From contig NC_054082.1 of NCBI RefSeq assembly GCF_017562075.2, positions 32,023,148-32,087,147 of the forward strand: 64,000 bases of DNA, written 5' to 3'. This DNA comes from Anopheles merus (taxonomy: Eukaryota > Arthropoda > Insecta > Diptera > Culicidae). A model generated the notes under the pieces. It saw nothing but the letters and a program-made list of their open reading frames with translations. It searched no databases and was not told the origin of the DNA. Made by a program: the position numbers and the translations under genes. Every line of letters begins with the position of its first letter. The stretch's first letter is position 1. Positions 35,878 through 51,958 of the stretch are shown here, in pieces.

Positions 35878-38792
35878 AACCAATTTCATGCACCAATTTC
35901 TCACTCTTGTTTCCCTCGGTTTCTTTCTACTTTGCCTGTGGTACATTTTACTACGGTACGTTTGTACAGCGGCATGTCCTAGCAAAAATTAAACCTAACA
36001 TATATGCATAATTGGTTAAATCCACAAACAAAATAAATTCTCATTCGTGTGCACTCATTCGTGTAATTTGAATACTGCGGATGTTGAGGTCTACAACTTG
36101 TATTATTTATATTCCTCGAATTTTTATTTCATGAATGAGTTATCGTGATCATTAATGAAAAAACTGGCGAAAGAACGAGGATGAAAGCAACACAAAATCT
36201 TGTTTTCTGGTGGTGTAAAGATCCTGACACCAAAGCGGGAAATACGGACACTTTGTTCTAGGGAAAGATTAAAACTGAATTTATTGATTTATTTTAGTTC
36301 TTATATCAATTGGCGATGGATAGATTTCTTCAAATACCTTAAATAAGGATATTCCGAAGCTAAAAACCAATCAGTAACTAGAGAAAGTATTGAAATGAAA
36401 CACCGGTCAAAATAGAAGCCATTCGTTATGCTATTAATCGCTCGACGCTGATGAGGCGCTTAACGAAATCCAATGTTTTGTCACGACTTGGAAAACTTTA
36501 AGCAATAAAAAGATGAGGCATTGATACGAAATCGTTTAGAAATAGATGAGAAATTCTATAGGATTACAAATATTAATTGTTGAATCGAAAATGGCTTTAA
36601 CCATTAACAAGTCCCTAAAAAAATACTGGTGTCGCGGACTTTTCGCGGAGTAATTTCCTAAAAGGAAGTTCAAGTCTGTTGTTCTGGAAGCTGGAGCAAC
36701 GTCAGCTGTTAGTGTGCGATATTTAAATAATGCTTTAGATGCTGCCTTCTACGATTTATTACAAGCGCCGCTTACAATTCCTAAATTCATGACTGAATGT
36801 GCCGTCGTTGCAATTGGCCTAGAATTGGTTTATGTACGTACCAGGATGTGTAAAGCAATAGGATATGCAAAAATACTATAAACCCTTCCAATTTCCAACG
36901 TTTTATTATAGGTGTCTATCTTACCCTTAATGGTGTCCAACCTGCCCATACTATGTGTCCGTCTTACTCGAAAATTTCAAAACTGCACGAAAAAAAAAAA
37001 TGTTTTTCATTTATGAAAAAAAAAAATTAAAATCAATGGAAAGTTAAAAGTTTCAACACATTTTCTGACAAAAAATGAGTGTAAGATAATTTATGCACAT
37101 TTTCATGGTCGTTGCACTTATACATTCCTAGATTTTTACCATTTTCCTTATCGTATCCATCTTTACCTACCTTCCCCTAATGTAGAAATAGTCCAAAACG
37201 GATCTAGTTATGATTGTATAAAAACTAATTGGGAGAGTAAAAAAAAATATTACTTTCAAACGCTTTCAATGGCTCGTTGAGACACTCACTCAACGATACA
37301 AGGAAGAAAGAAAGAATAAAAAAACACACCCCATTGTCATTCTTACAGTATGGATCATAATGGAACATATTATTCATAGATTTGAACGTTTCTAGTAGCA
37401 AATCGTAAACATTAATGTGGGCGGTAAATCGGGGGGAAAGTGTGGGAAATGCAAACTCCACAAAGGTCAAAGAAAATGTATGTTGGTGGACACTTCGTTT
37501 CAGCTACTCGCAATGTTGTGTTTTTGTTGCTATAAATGATCCATTGCTTCTTGTGGTGAGCGTTAACTCATTGCTGGTGAAGGATAAGCTTGAACTACTC
37601 GCGAAAGAAATGTGAAGAAAAAATAAAAATCGTTCTAACCTTTTCTACCGATATTACGCTCGAAATTGCTTCAATAGTGTGTTATTAAAAGCCAATAAGC
37701 CGCTGAAACTGCCCAAATTTTCACCAACAGATTTGTTGCTAATGCGCCACCTAAAAAGAAAGTGTGAAATTCGAAAGTAAAATACCGGTGCCAGTGCGGT
37801 TCGCTTTAAGCCCCGAATGCAAATGCTGCCGCGCGAGTCTTTGCTTTCTTTGCTTCGTTTTCTATGATTATGCAATCACCCATTTTACTTATCGCTACCA
37901 TTTTTATCGCCTTTCTGATTTGCATTTTGAATCATGAAACAGAAATTATCGCCCGAAGGCAAATTGAACGTGAAAAATCTACCTCATTTTCGTTCCTTTG
38001 CTTTGTGCACTCACTCACTCACTCACTCACTCACTCACTGCCGACGCTCTTCGTACTGATCCGCCCCTGTTCAATGTGGCCATGCGGCGATCCTATGCAC
38101 TAACTAAGCGGTGTCGCCCGAAACTCTACCGAGCGTTATTCGAAGCAATCTTTTTGAAATGCTTGCGACCGTGGGGTGGTTTGCTTTTTCTTGCTGTGTT
38201 TTTCTTCTCTCCTTCTTGCTCTCTTGCCTTTTTGTTCCTTTGCCAGTGGTCGTGGAAAATGTTTAAAATATTTACGACACTAAATTTTCGTACCCGATGG
38301 GTACCTTTTTTCCACACCATTGCGTTCCTGCTTTCGGTGATATTTGAAAGCGTTCCCTCTTAGGAACAATGGGCGCTCGGGAGAGTTTTGGGACGGTTGA
38401 GACAAGAAAGAAACAAAAAAAAAGCCTGTAAAAAGAACATGAGGGTATAGTGAGCTTTAGCCATTGAAAGGATAACCTTTTACACCTTGAATAAACAATT
38501 ACGTTTTATAGAAGCACCAACGGGCGTGGTTGAAACATTCGGTGTAATTGCAATTATAATGGAACGGTTTGAAGTGGATTATTTTAGACGTTTGGATTAT
38601 TCCGAAACGTTAAGTAATTAAGGAACTTTTTGTTGTTGTTGTTGATCGAGCTTAACAAAACGCTTAAAATCTTAAAATTGAGTCAATGTAGCTAAGGCTT
38701 CTTCTATTTTTTGAGATTCTATGATAAACGCATTGTTTTTCAGAAAATATGATACAGGGAAAAATACGAATCCTTCAATGACAATTAATTGT
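35878..38792. other. Intergenic DNA, one unexplained open frame
   Basis: No supported gene. A 75-codon frame without an ATG near its start lies at 36654-36881 (+) and is described in the findings. A (CACT)n microsatellite lies at 38008-38039. Confidence 0.55.
38008..38039. repeat. (CACT)n microsatellite
   Basis: Eight perfect CACT tetranucleotides. Confidence 0.92.
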
Positions 38793-38798
38793 TTTATT
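38793..38798 (-). terminator. Polyadenylation signal AATAAA
   Basis: AATAAA on the minus strand, 6 bases beyond the stop codon of the membrane-protein gene at 38805-39449, which would give an unusually short 3' UTR if used. Confidence 0.5.
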
Positions 38799-38804
38799 TC
38801 AACT

Positions 38805-39449
38805 TCATAAGTAACGCGTTTTGAGAAACGCAAACAATAAACAAAGAAATACAATTACGCACACAATCACAATTTCTATCACCCTTTTATACGTTCCCTT
38901 CTTCAGAGAGCGAACTTGTCGAGCACAATCTTCTACGGCACAATCATTGAAAAAATGTATCAGCATGCTTATCGCATACGAACAGTTGCAATCGCTACGG
39001 AATGTCACGATTGAATCGCCAACGAAATGCTGCACAAACTCTTCCGCTGCGTTCACCACCAGCATCCCGGTTCGATTCCCTTCCCGGCTGCAGATAGACA
39101 AATCATAACCGACAATCACTTTATCTTTTGTTTGCAGCTGAAATGCGATATTGTAATCAGCTGCATCCCAGTGAACGCTCTCGACGGTTCTGTGAGCCGC
39201 AGCTTGGCAGAAGATCGTAACGTTGAGCGTACTGTTGATGTATCGGGTGTCCGACCGAATGCAGCAACCGTGCCGGGGATCGATCCGATAAAACAACCTC
39301 GGATACAAATCGTTCAACTCCACGGCACTTACTTTGGTACTGTTTAACTCGAATACGGGAGGTGCTTTCTTGGTGTACGGTGCACAGTTAGGGTGCACAG
39401 CGGACGGCCCAACAGCCATCAACCACACAATACCGACAATGAGGAGCAT
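38805..39449 (-). CDS. Small type I membrane protein, family member C
   Basis: The frame encodes 214 residues. A signal peptide covers residues 1-18 (core LLIVGIVWLMAV). The ectodomain has cysteines at 22, 62, 63, 81, 120, 154, 156, 170 and 175 and sequons at 36, 72, 76, 125 and 155. A membrane helix covers about residues 189-208, followed by a short LKTRYL tail. Aligned by eye with the genes at 7992 and 26808 it shares FELN near residue 33, HGCC (for HGRC), LNVTIxC, YDLSIC and the CxC motif. It is the most divergent of the three, with two added cysteines before the helix. The start is supported by the signal peptide; I saw no clear splice site immediately upstream. The function is unknown; location on the cell surface or in the secretory pathway is inferred. 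Confidence 0.86.
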   Translation of the reverse strand: MLLIVGIVWLMAVGPSAVHPNCAPYTKKAPPVFELNSTKVSAVELNDLYPRLFYRIDPRHGCCIRSDTRYINSTLNVTIFCQAAAHRTVESVHWDAADYNIAFQLQTKDKVIVGYDLSICSREGNRTGMLVVNAAEEFVQHFVGDSIVTFRSDCNCSYAISMLIHFFNDCAVEDCARQVRSLKKGTYKRVIEIVIVCVIVFLCLLFAFLKTRYL

Positions 39450-39899
39450 ATAACAGTTTGGGATGCGTAGTGACAGTGAATCGACTCACGAATGGTGCAT
39501 GATTGAGGATTTTTGGTAGTTGTTGGGGAGTTATTATTACAAAGCAGGACAAACCAGTTTGAAAACTTTTACACGTTGCTGTTATTAGTGTTGTAACACA
39601 AGTGTTGGTAAGCGAACAAAAGGCCCGTTCGGAACAACGGATGTCGAAAAATGCACGAATCGGTTCATTCGACAAAGTGTTGGCAACCATACACGTTGGC
39701 GTAGTGAGCACACAGCGCGCTGCGATAGATATCGATGCAGAAGCGTATTGCATAACGTATTGCCCAATTTGGTTGAAAGCAAATGCGGGCAACATAAATT
39801 ACTACCATAATCCTGCTAAACTCATTTGCACCGTCGGCCACACAGATAAACAAAGAAGCAAAAAAAAAAACAAGGAAAGAAAAGAAGAAAAATAGAAAT

Positions 39900-40372
39900 G
39901 CAGCAAGCTGTTGCCACTGTCTGCCGCGGTGTGAAGGTGTGTTATTCGCGGTTGTCCTTTTTGTCACATCGTAACCACCATCGTCGCTGCACATAAAATA
40001 ACGGCAGCGGTCGTCGTTGCGTGGCGGCTTCAAGTGGCTCCAGGAGCAAAACAGATTTGCCCTAGCCCATACATTAGTGCGCACAGGTTTGGATGGCACA
40101 GCAAACAGGGCCGCACGCCAGGGATAGGGATGGTTTTCTTCACTTAGCAGCTGAGTCTGCAGGGTCAGGGGGTAGCGCAAGCGTACAGTACACACAGTGA
40201 AGTCATTTGTCTTGAAAGTGTTTGTTCGCACTTGCGGCGAAAGGTACGGGTTGCGGCAGCGAAACGGGGTTTTGGAATGATAAGACCAATCCACGGAATT
40301 GCATTTGCCGGGCACGAAGATGTAGGGAGCAATATCTCTGTTCGGGGCTAAATTATGTAGCCGTTGCAGGGT
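39900..40372 (-). other. Possible exon of an unknown cysteine-containing protein
   Basis: This minus-strand frame is open from a TAG (40375-40373) that also forms part of an acceptor-like CTTTCGCAATAG. It runs for about 150 codons before entering a low-complexity poly-Phe region made by a T run. There is no ATG in the first 110 codons, so it could only be coding as an internal exon. Codon use (GTG, CTG, CCC, TCC) and six spaced cysteines look protein-like. It does not share the cysteine pattern of the neighbouring membrane-protein gene at 38805-39449, and I could not find a convincing donor. Confidence 0.25.
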
Positions 40373-44126
<3,754 letters not shown>

Positions 44127-44525
44127 CTAACAGTAGCATGTTGTTATCGTTTTCCCATTGGAGCCAAGGCCTGTCATTGTGTAACTGTGTAGGCTTTCCA
44201 AAAGTGCACTTCGGACTTTTTCAATGCTGACCACAATAGGCAATCGGCGGATGCAGCCGGAAGTGGTGGGGTTTATTACACAGCGCTGAAATAGCCGTAC
44301 GGCTACACCCGGCCCATTCAGCGGGCCGGATTGGGATGTGGATCGGACTGTGATAGAAAATTCACCGAAAGCGGGTACGGTGCTTATGTGCACCATTAAC
44401 TTTTCCCATCGGTACCAATCGATACGCCGACCAAGCTTAAACCAAATGGCAAAGAACAAAACAATGGCGCAATGCGCGAGCGTCACTAGCAACTCGCCTG
44501 CTAGATAGACGGTAGCATCGCACAT
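44127..44525 (-). CDS. Hypothetical single-exon membrane protein
   Basis: The 132-codon frame starts at an ATG in good insect context (ATAAAATG). Residues about 3-28 form one hydrophobic segment (core CAIVLFFAIWF) followed by a basic stretch (KLGRR), as in a signal anchor. The rest is soluble-like with a few cysteines. Base composition is higher in G+C than the flanks and no comparable plus-strand frame competes. I recognise no domain, and it is not clearly related to the three type I membrane proteins. It could be a chance frame. Confidence 0.3.
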   Translation of the reverse strand: MCDATVYLAGELLVTLAHCAIVLFFAIWFKLGRRIDWYRWEKLMVHISTVPAFGEFSITVRSTSQSGPLNGPGVAVRLFQRCVINPTTSGCIRRLPIVVSIEKVRSALLESLHSYTMTGLGSNGKTITTCYC

Positions 44526-46426
44526 TTTATGGCTGAGTTATTGATTTTCTCTGTAATGCACCTACCCGGGAGGGTTGTTGATGCTGCCATCGAAAATTAT
44601 GCTGTGTAAAGTAGTGCTGCACGGCGGAGTAAAAGTTTACTTTCAGTAGTCATCTCGAAAATTGCATAATCGTATTATAGTACGAGATAAGTGTTGAGCC
44701 ACTTTGCGTTTGCTAATATTTTTTTTTTTCAAAGTGGTATAATTAGCCTGATCTAATAAACGACGGTTCTTCATCAAAATTGATGTGGTAAACAGTGTGA
44801 TAACCTTTTACAATATTTAACAATATGCAACCATTTCAGGGAAAATATGAACTAACACATTTTGCCCGGCTCTGCAAGCTTTTCAAATGATACCACCAGC
44901 AATACTACAGAACAGAGAGTGCAGCAACGTGAGCAAAATTAAATTTGCGTGCTAATTTGACGAGGGTTCTTATAAGAGAATGCGTTCACTCTGGTCCATT
45001 TTTTGCCTCTGCTTTGAAGTGAAAAGTTTGGGTTGCGGCACAAAACAGATCAAAAAGTGAAATTAGGATATCATCGGTAAAGTGAAGTGAAAATTAACTG
45101 CGGAAATCGATAGCCGGGTACTTAGTCTTACCCTACTGGTGAACTTTATAAAGTAAATACTGAAATATTTTTCAAGCTTAATTATGGGGTTCCATTAGAA
45201 CGAATAACCCGCACGTTGTGGTGTAGAGAGGTTTATTTTGCCCTTTTTTAAGTGTTTGTTGATTACATCAAAAAGCTTTATTAAATGCTTAATGTATTTA
45301 TCCTGAAGCTAATCACTAAACTAAAATTTCTCTTGATGTGATCCATGTAATAAGTTCACGTTAACTTATAACCTTTCAAGTGTGATGTCACTTTGACATC
45401 TACACGGTATGTTTGGCGATCAGAAACATTGATCTTTTAGCATTTACTAGCCCACATCCACCACCCTATCAACGCTTACGCGCTTGAAATGGGACAGAAA
45501 AGAAGCTGGTACATGTACGACCATTTACCGTGCATGCAGGTGAGCTGAACGAAACAAAGGTGCCTTGAATCAGCGATGAGGGCAAATGGCAAAAAAGTTA
45601 CGCGCCACGACTTTACCCCGAAAGCACGAAAATGGTGTGTTCAATAGAAAGTGTGACATGTATCAACCGCAAGAGATATTAGCAGTTGGTGGCCTGGTTG
45701 CACTGAGCAGATTAGAGAAGGGGAAACCCGTCACCATGGCTAGTGGTCTCAGCAGTAGCAGCGTTGGAAGCACAGTGTTTCCTCTCACAGTATCGTGGTT
45801 TTTTTTTCCTATACCCTTCTGTTTTACGCTTTTCGTTGTCCCAAGCGGTTTTATGTGAAAGATGGAAGCTCATAGAACACGGCAGCACGAAAACCAAAAT
45901 TTCAAACACGGTTCGCTCGTGTGCTAGAAAAGTTTATGAACGGGAAAGCGAACGAAAAAGATAGAAAAATGATGCTAAACGAAATTTAGCCTGTGTCTGG
46001 AACAGTTAGCAGGAATGCTTTATGAACAAGCAAATGCTGTACAGTACCATCAAGTTGAATACATATTACAAACGGCAACGAATGACCGTCACGTTGCTCA
46101 CAAAGTGAACCGGCAAGGAAGAACATACTGGATGAGTTTAGAGTTTGTTCATTTTCGCGATAAATGGGTAAATATATGGATCAAAATACACTCTATGAAC
46201 CAGAAAAAAGACTCATTACAAATATGTTATTTTACTGATTATTTTTTTATTATTAATTTGATGATATAAATTATTACCAATAGAGCTTCACCAGCACAGT
46301 TGTTAATTCTCGTAGACGTATTCATTAGTATATCATAGTTAACAGTATAACTTATTGTTGCGATATTTTTTTATAAATTAATATCTTTTAAACGATTTGT
46401 GTAGATTTATTATAAAGTATGTTTAA
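44526..46426. other. Intergenic DNA, no supported gene
   Basis: Only short frames overlapping on both strands (for example 45586-45964 + and 45712-45909 -). Confidence 0.6.
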
Positions 46427-46610
46427 GCCGGTATGGTGACATTGTCATCAACTCGTACGATTTAACTACATACCCGTCATGGGTTCAAGCCTCGAACGGA
46501 CCGAGCCTCTCATACGTAGGGCTGACTAACCTGCTATGGTTAAATCAATAAGTCACTATAAGCCCAAGCCCAATAGTGGTAGAGGCAGGACTTGACCGGT
46601 AGCACTGGCC
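46427..46610 (+). mobile_element. tRNA-derived SINE, copy 3 (diverged)
   Basis: Aligns with copy 1 from the GCCGGT start through box B (GTTCAAGCC) to CTTGACCGGTAGCA. It has many substitutions and lacks the AAG tail. A similar GTATnTTTAAG string flanks both sides, possibly an eroded target duplication. Confidence 0.8.
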
Positions 46611-49600
46611 GTATTTTTTAAGCAAAAGACATAGAGCTATCTTTTAATCAGACTGTTAAAAATAGTTTTCAATGGTAAGATGAGGTTTTTAATGCGTTAA
46701 CTTTAAGGAACACGTGTACTCTTTAACTGTTTCTTATCATTTTCGCTTGAAGGACGACGAAGAAAGATACAAACGCAAACAAGCTGCAACGTTTGTAGCT
46801 GTAATCGGTTTGTAGCTGAAGTTCGGTAATGAGTTTTTGTTGAATTTAATAGCTTTTCGGGTGTATCGAGTGGCTGTAAATACTTGACCCCGCGGTACGC
46901 ATTACGGGCAAGATGGGATCAATTTGCTTGTCGCATCGCTTTACTTGTCTACTTGTTGTTGAAGATGTTTTAATTCAATTTTCAAGTTGAAGGCAATGAA
47001 ATTGTTTGCTAATCGTGTTGCTAAGAGTTTCTTTCAAATCGTGTGTTTATTTTTTTTAAACATGTTTTAAAAGAATGATATCATGTCCATTCCGTGGAGC
47101 GTTTAAGCATGGCCAGATAATTCTAAGTGAACACTGATGTTTTCGATTGTGCATGCTGGGAGTGTTGTAGATACATTACCATTTTCGTGACTTTATTGGA
47201 GTAGTAATAAGGCTAATTTTGAAAAGTTCGCAAACCATAAGTAGACATTTGTCGACCAATATTTTAATCCTTTTCTGTTAAATTACGAACAACAGTGCTT
47301 CATCATCGGTCAAAATTTGTATAAAATATAGCACACAAAAATAAAAGAAATGCTTCAATCCATCGTACTTCGCCGTGACAGAGGTGTGTTGCGCAAATAT
47401 TAGCAAAGCATCGAAAACTGAAAGAGCTCGCCCAAAAACCGTTGCATCAATATTTATTTTTAAACCATTTTTTTTATTTCTCACGCTAAACCACTCTCAA
47501 CCCGTCCGCTGCTGACAGTGGGAAACGACAGTCCGGCGTGAAAATATTGAACTAAGCTTCCGAACGCACAATACTGTTGGTGTTATGATTTCTCGCTTAC
47601 GCGGCACCAACGCGGATGAAGAGCATCATCTCAATGCTCATAAGTTTTCAACAATCATCTCTTTGGACGATTCGCTAGGTAATATGTACCCAGCCGGTCG
47701 GTGGTGCGTCAGTGCTTCTTGCCTATACAATGAAAATTTCATAACATTCGACGCTCTGGTCGGTGATCCGGAAAAGACTAATAACGCTTCTCGGAAAAAG
47801 CGGACGCAAATTTATAACGCACACACACACACGCATACACCCTCCATTTGCACAGTCACTGTGCTGCGTGGCGTATGACGCCTGAGCCTGAACGGTAAGC
47901 AAATGATTGCGCGCAACGGTTTTATTAATCCTTTATGGCAATATTAGTTTTGGCTTGAACGGGTTGCATCGGGGCCTGTGTGGCGTAGGATCACGCTTCA
48001 GTGTGTTGCCAGTGTGCGCCACGGAATGTGGAGTTTCGGGTGGGCATCAAAAATCCAGCCACCTAAAAACAAACAAACGCACTCCCGAAAATGATAGGGT
48101 TGAATAAAGTGTGGTGAATATTTCAAACCGTGAAAGGTGAGAAAATCTGACAAATCCATGCCCAAATAACAACACATCTCTGTTTCTTTCGCCTCTGAAC
48201 CGGCAGCCAGTGTATTAAAATCGATCGAAATCATGGTTGGAAAAATGTTGCAAACTAGCCTCTATTTTGCCTTTGAAACCCATCTACTCGTTCGAAGTTA
48301 TAGTAGTAAATCTTTATGGGCGAATGTGGGAGCTGTAGCTTTAATATCTACGGTTCGTATATCAGAAGAACCCCATTCCGAAAACCCAATTGTAAACTCA
48401 TTGAAACGTACAACTCTTAGTTGACCACGCATCACTCTACCACGTAGACAGTAGTTTGGGCTGTTTATCTTACAAACTTGTGAGAATGGGCACAAAATGC
48501 GTGTACTTTTCTTATGGGACCAAAGTTTTGAGGAAAATGTTATCCATCTCCTTCCCTCACTACACTAAGGGTAGGGCACACAATCCATAAAGATAACCCG
48601 TTACGGCGTTCGAACGTTCGATGTGTGCTAACAACTTATCGGCCGGTAAGAAAACCCCAACTTTCCCTTTTTACAACGCCGTTACGCCGGTTCCGAACTG
48701 GCGCTGATGCAAGAAGTTTCGCCGATTCCGCTTGACCTACAAAAACCTCTCATAAATGCGTAATATTCATGAACTTCGGAAGAGGTTAGACGACCTCGAT
48801 AAGAGCTCGGGGAAAGTCCTGGGAATCTATCCCAAAAACTTGTTGAAATATCAAAATACATGACTCGGCAGCATCTATGGTGGGATCATCTCAGCTGGCT
48901 AGCTGCTGCCAACGGTTTTTGTAAGTTCGCTCAGATGGTGGTGAACTTTACCGACTGATAGCTGTTGGGCAGTGACGATGTTCGTTTTGGTTCAGTTCAG
49001 TTTTGCAGCAAATCGTATACGTGCTCATTGAGACGTTTGAGAATTGCAGAGCGAGCAAGATTGTAAAAACAGTAAGTTCTAAAGATGAGATTGTTACTGG
49101 GTTTTATTGACAAGGGTTTTAGCTACAAGAAATGAGAGTTGAGGTAATGTTGAGAAAGATGCATGTGTAAAAAGAAACATTTGAAAAGGTAATTATTTTC
49201 CACGGTGGAAAGTTGTTGATACCAACAGCAATGCTCAAAAGCGCATTAAATCAACCAATTTAAATGTCTATAAAACATACAGCGTGCTTTTCCGACGGCT
49301 CAGCACGTGCTTGCTTTGTTGGGTGTATGATGAGACGTTTGTACGCATAATGATACCGCAAAGGCTGCGGCACCGGTAGGAATGTGGCTATTTGAATTGT
49401 TAATGTAGCGAGTGATTGGTTTCGTTAAAACCAATAGGCATGACTGCAAATTAAAACGTTCGGAAAAATATCAATACCACGGTAGGTTTGGTTTTACGAT
49501 TACTCATTTGCTTTCACGTTACAAATTTAGACGAACGAAGAAAATGCAGGATAACTGGAGAAAAGAGTCGGAAATAATATTGCTTTAATGTTGATGTATT

Positions 49601-51958
49601 TATTTGCGCATGTTTTTGATGTAAGAAAGATTCATTTCTCAGTACTTAGAAGTTACTCATTTATATATTCCCTTTGTGCTTCATCCCCTTCAATTCATTG
49701 GCTTTTGTTTCTTTAAATCTTACCACCGTGCTCGCGTGTAAGTTGCAAAGGCGAGTAAGGTGAGTTGATAAATGATAACTTACCCTAGACGCAATTCGAA
49801 GCCCTTCCGGGGTTAGCTTGCCGTAAGGTGTACATATAATTTGTTTCGCTAGTTAGTTCGTTTGGCGCTAAGCTAGTAACACTGGCATGGTTTGGTGCAT
49901 GAATTTTTTACCAACATGAAAGTGGGTTCGATTTTTTTCAACCTTCAACAGCGCCAATAAATCACGACATCGCGTGTGGTTGTGTGCTTCGGGCGCTGAG
50001 CTAGTTCCACCGATGCCTGCCTAGACTCTTTTATCTACGGTCCAATCTGGCCGAAAGCACAGCCCAGGGATTTGCCTTGGCCCGGCATACAGTTCAATCA
50101 GCAGTGGCAGCGACGGAGAGGTTCGTACGCCGAAACCGTACGTCGGCTAGCAGTGCAGGTGCCAAAAGGACGGCTCACGTTGATGGTTTCGGTAAATTAG
50201 TTACAAATGCGAGTTTTGTACCAACCACCACCCGCACTACGTTTGCCTTGGCGAGTAGCTGGCTTCAGCACCAAAAGAGCTATGTGCAATGAGATATGCT
50301 GATGATTCAATGTACGAGAGAGAGAGAGATATATAGAAAGAAGGAGAAAGAGACATTGCTCGAGGACGGAGAATGGAGTTGGGCGATTATAATGAACTAA
50401 TTTATACTTGTCATTTATCCCATTCTGGTGTGCTGTTTTGTTGTTGTTGTTGGCTTCACAAGAAGTGGCGTGAAAAATTCCCCAACACTAGAGAGTCACA
50501 TGTTAGCAAAACTCGTTACAAGAGCCCTTGCCCTGGTTTGTACGGCAGCATACATGGTGTTACACTGCGTGGGTTCGTCAACCGCATGAAAAGTCAAGGA
50601 CACGCCGGAACCAAACGCTTGTCGACACCATATAACTTGTTTAATCGATGGTGAGATTCATTGACATCCGCATCACTGCAGCCGACGCATGCATCGATCA
50701 ACTGGCAAGATTTATGGGACAGATGACATTTATTGGCAACCGAAATGATGACATTTGGGCTACCGAACGATTATGCGAGCCAACGCCGGAGCTGTTGTTT
50801 TGAGGCAATGTTGGTTAAGTAAACAAACAAAGTGCAATTAATCCCACAAAAATGTTGCGCTATATTAGTATTTAGTTATAAGTAAAAGTTGAACAAGCGC
50901 CCAAGTACTTGCGAAAGCTCTAGGAACATTAGGAGGCCATCTATCAACGATGCGTACGTTGGAGAATTTTCTCAATATTTCACGGCTGCAAAGCGAAACA
51001 TCCCGATAGTTACTGTTTTTAGACGATGAAATAATTTACAAATTTAAGTTTTGTCAATGATTAAGATTTTCGATTCAACTCGGCTTGTTGTAGCCTTGTA
51101 ACAAAAACATTTGAATTTGAATATTTCTACACCACGATAAACGGCGCACATATGACGGAAAAATATGTTCAATAATCCTGTAAAGCGCCATTTTTATCAT
51201 CTTTTCTTTCATTAAAGCGCTAAGGCATACAATTAAAACAAAGAAAGCAGTTTCAGCCAAAATGCTCTGGTAAAGATGTATCATCGTGTTGGACAACTTT
51301 ATTTACAAAATCAAATCTAAGCAGAATGTTTGCTTCACAATTTCTCTTCCAACCTCTGTTGAGAATGTAAGTAATTGTTTCTCGCCATCATTACGGGCTG
51401 CATCATTATAGTTTTACTACGAATTTTGATTACTACTTTCATGTACAACATCGCCATCTCGCTTTAGTCTATTTAACTGGTACGGTTGAAAATGTGTCTT
51501 ACTGATCGATTACTAACGTAAACGGTGTACTGTACAGCTTTGATTTGTTTTAAATTCTGTTTCTTTATAATATGTACCGTTTCACGGTGCTTCTCAAAAC
51601 AAATGTGTATGAATGGTTTTTGTTATTGATATTTACAAAGGGAGTTTGCTACTGTACGATTGTTTTAATTGCTTGCATAATACTTGAACTAGATCTTATA
51701 GTATTTTCATTTTACATAAAAAGGGGATTTGTTTCTTAAAGTCAATTTAAAACTACTAAAAAAACCATTCAAATGCCAATCGATACCAATGAAATGCGTT
51801 AAGGAACATAAAAATGGAACAACACTAAGATGTCGTAAAAGTAACAACTTCCTAATGAAAGAAGCTTATTGCACATGTTTTTTTATTGAAACTAAAATTA
51901 TATTACTAATTCGATGGGGGAGTGTGTGTTTTAATTTTACTTCGATAATAGACTACCA
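46611..51958. other. Intergenic DNA, no supported gene
   Basis: About 5.3 kb without a supportable gene. A candidate first exon or transcription start, ending in a GTAAGT donor, is noted at 48990-49072. 49990-50290 is GC-richer with a plus-strand frame of no recognised domain. Confidence 0.55.

Noticed and set aside
39665..39899. Apparent C-terminal membrane helix in the frame at 39665-40315
   Set aside because: The Phe-rich segment is produced by an A-rich tract on the plus strand and is not a convincing helix.
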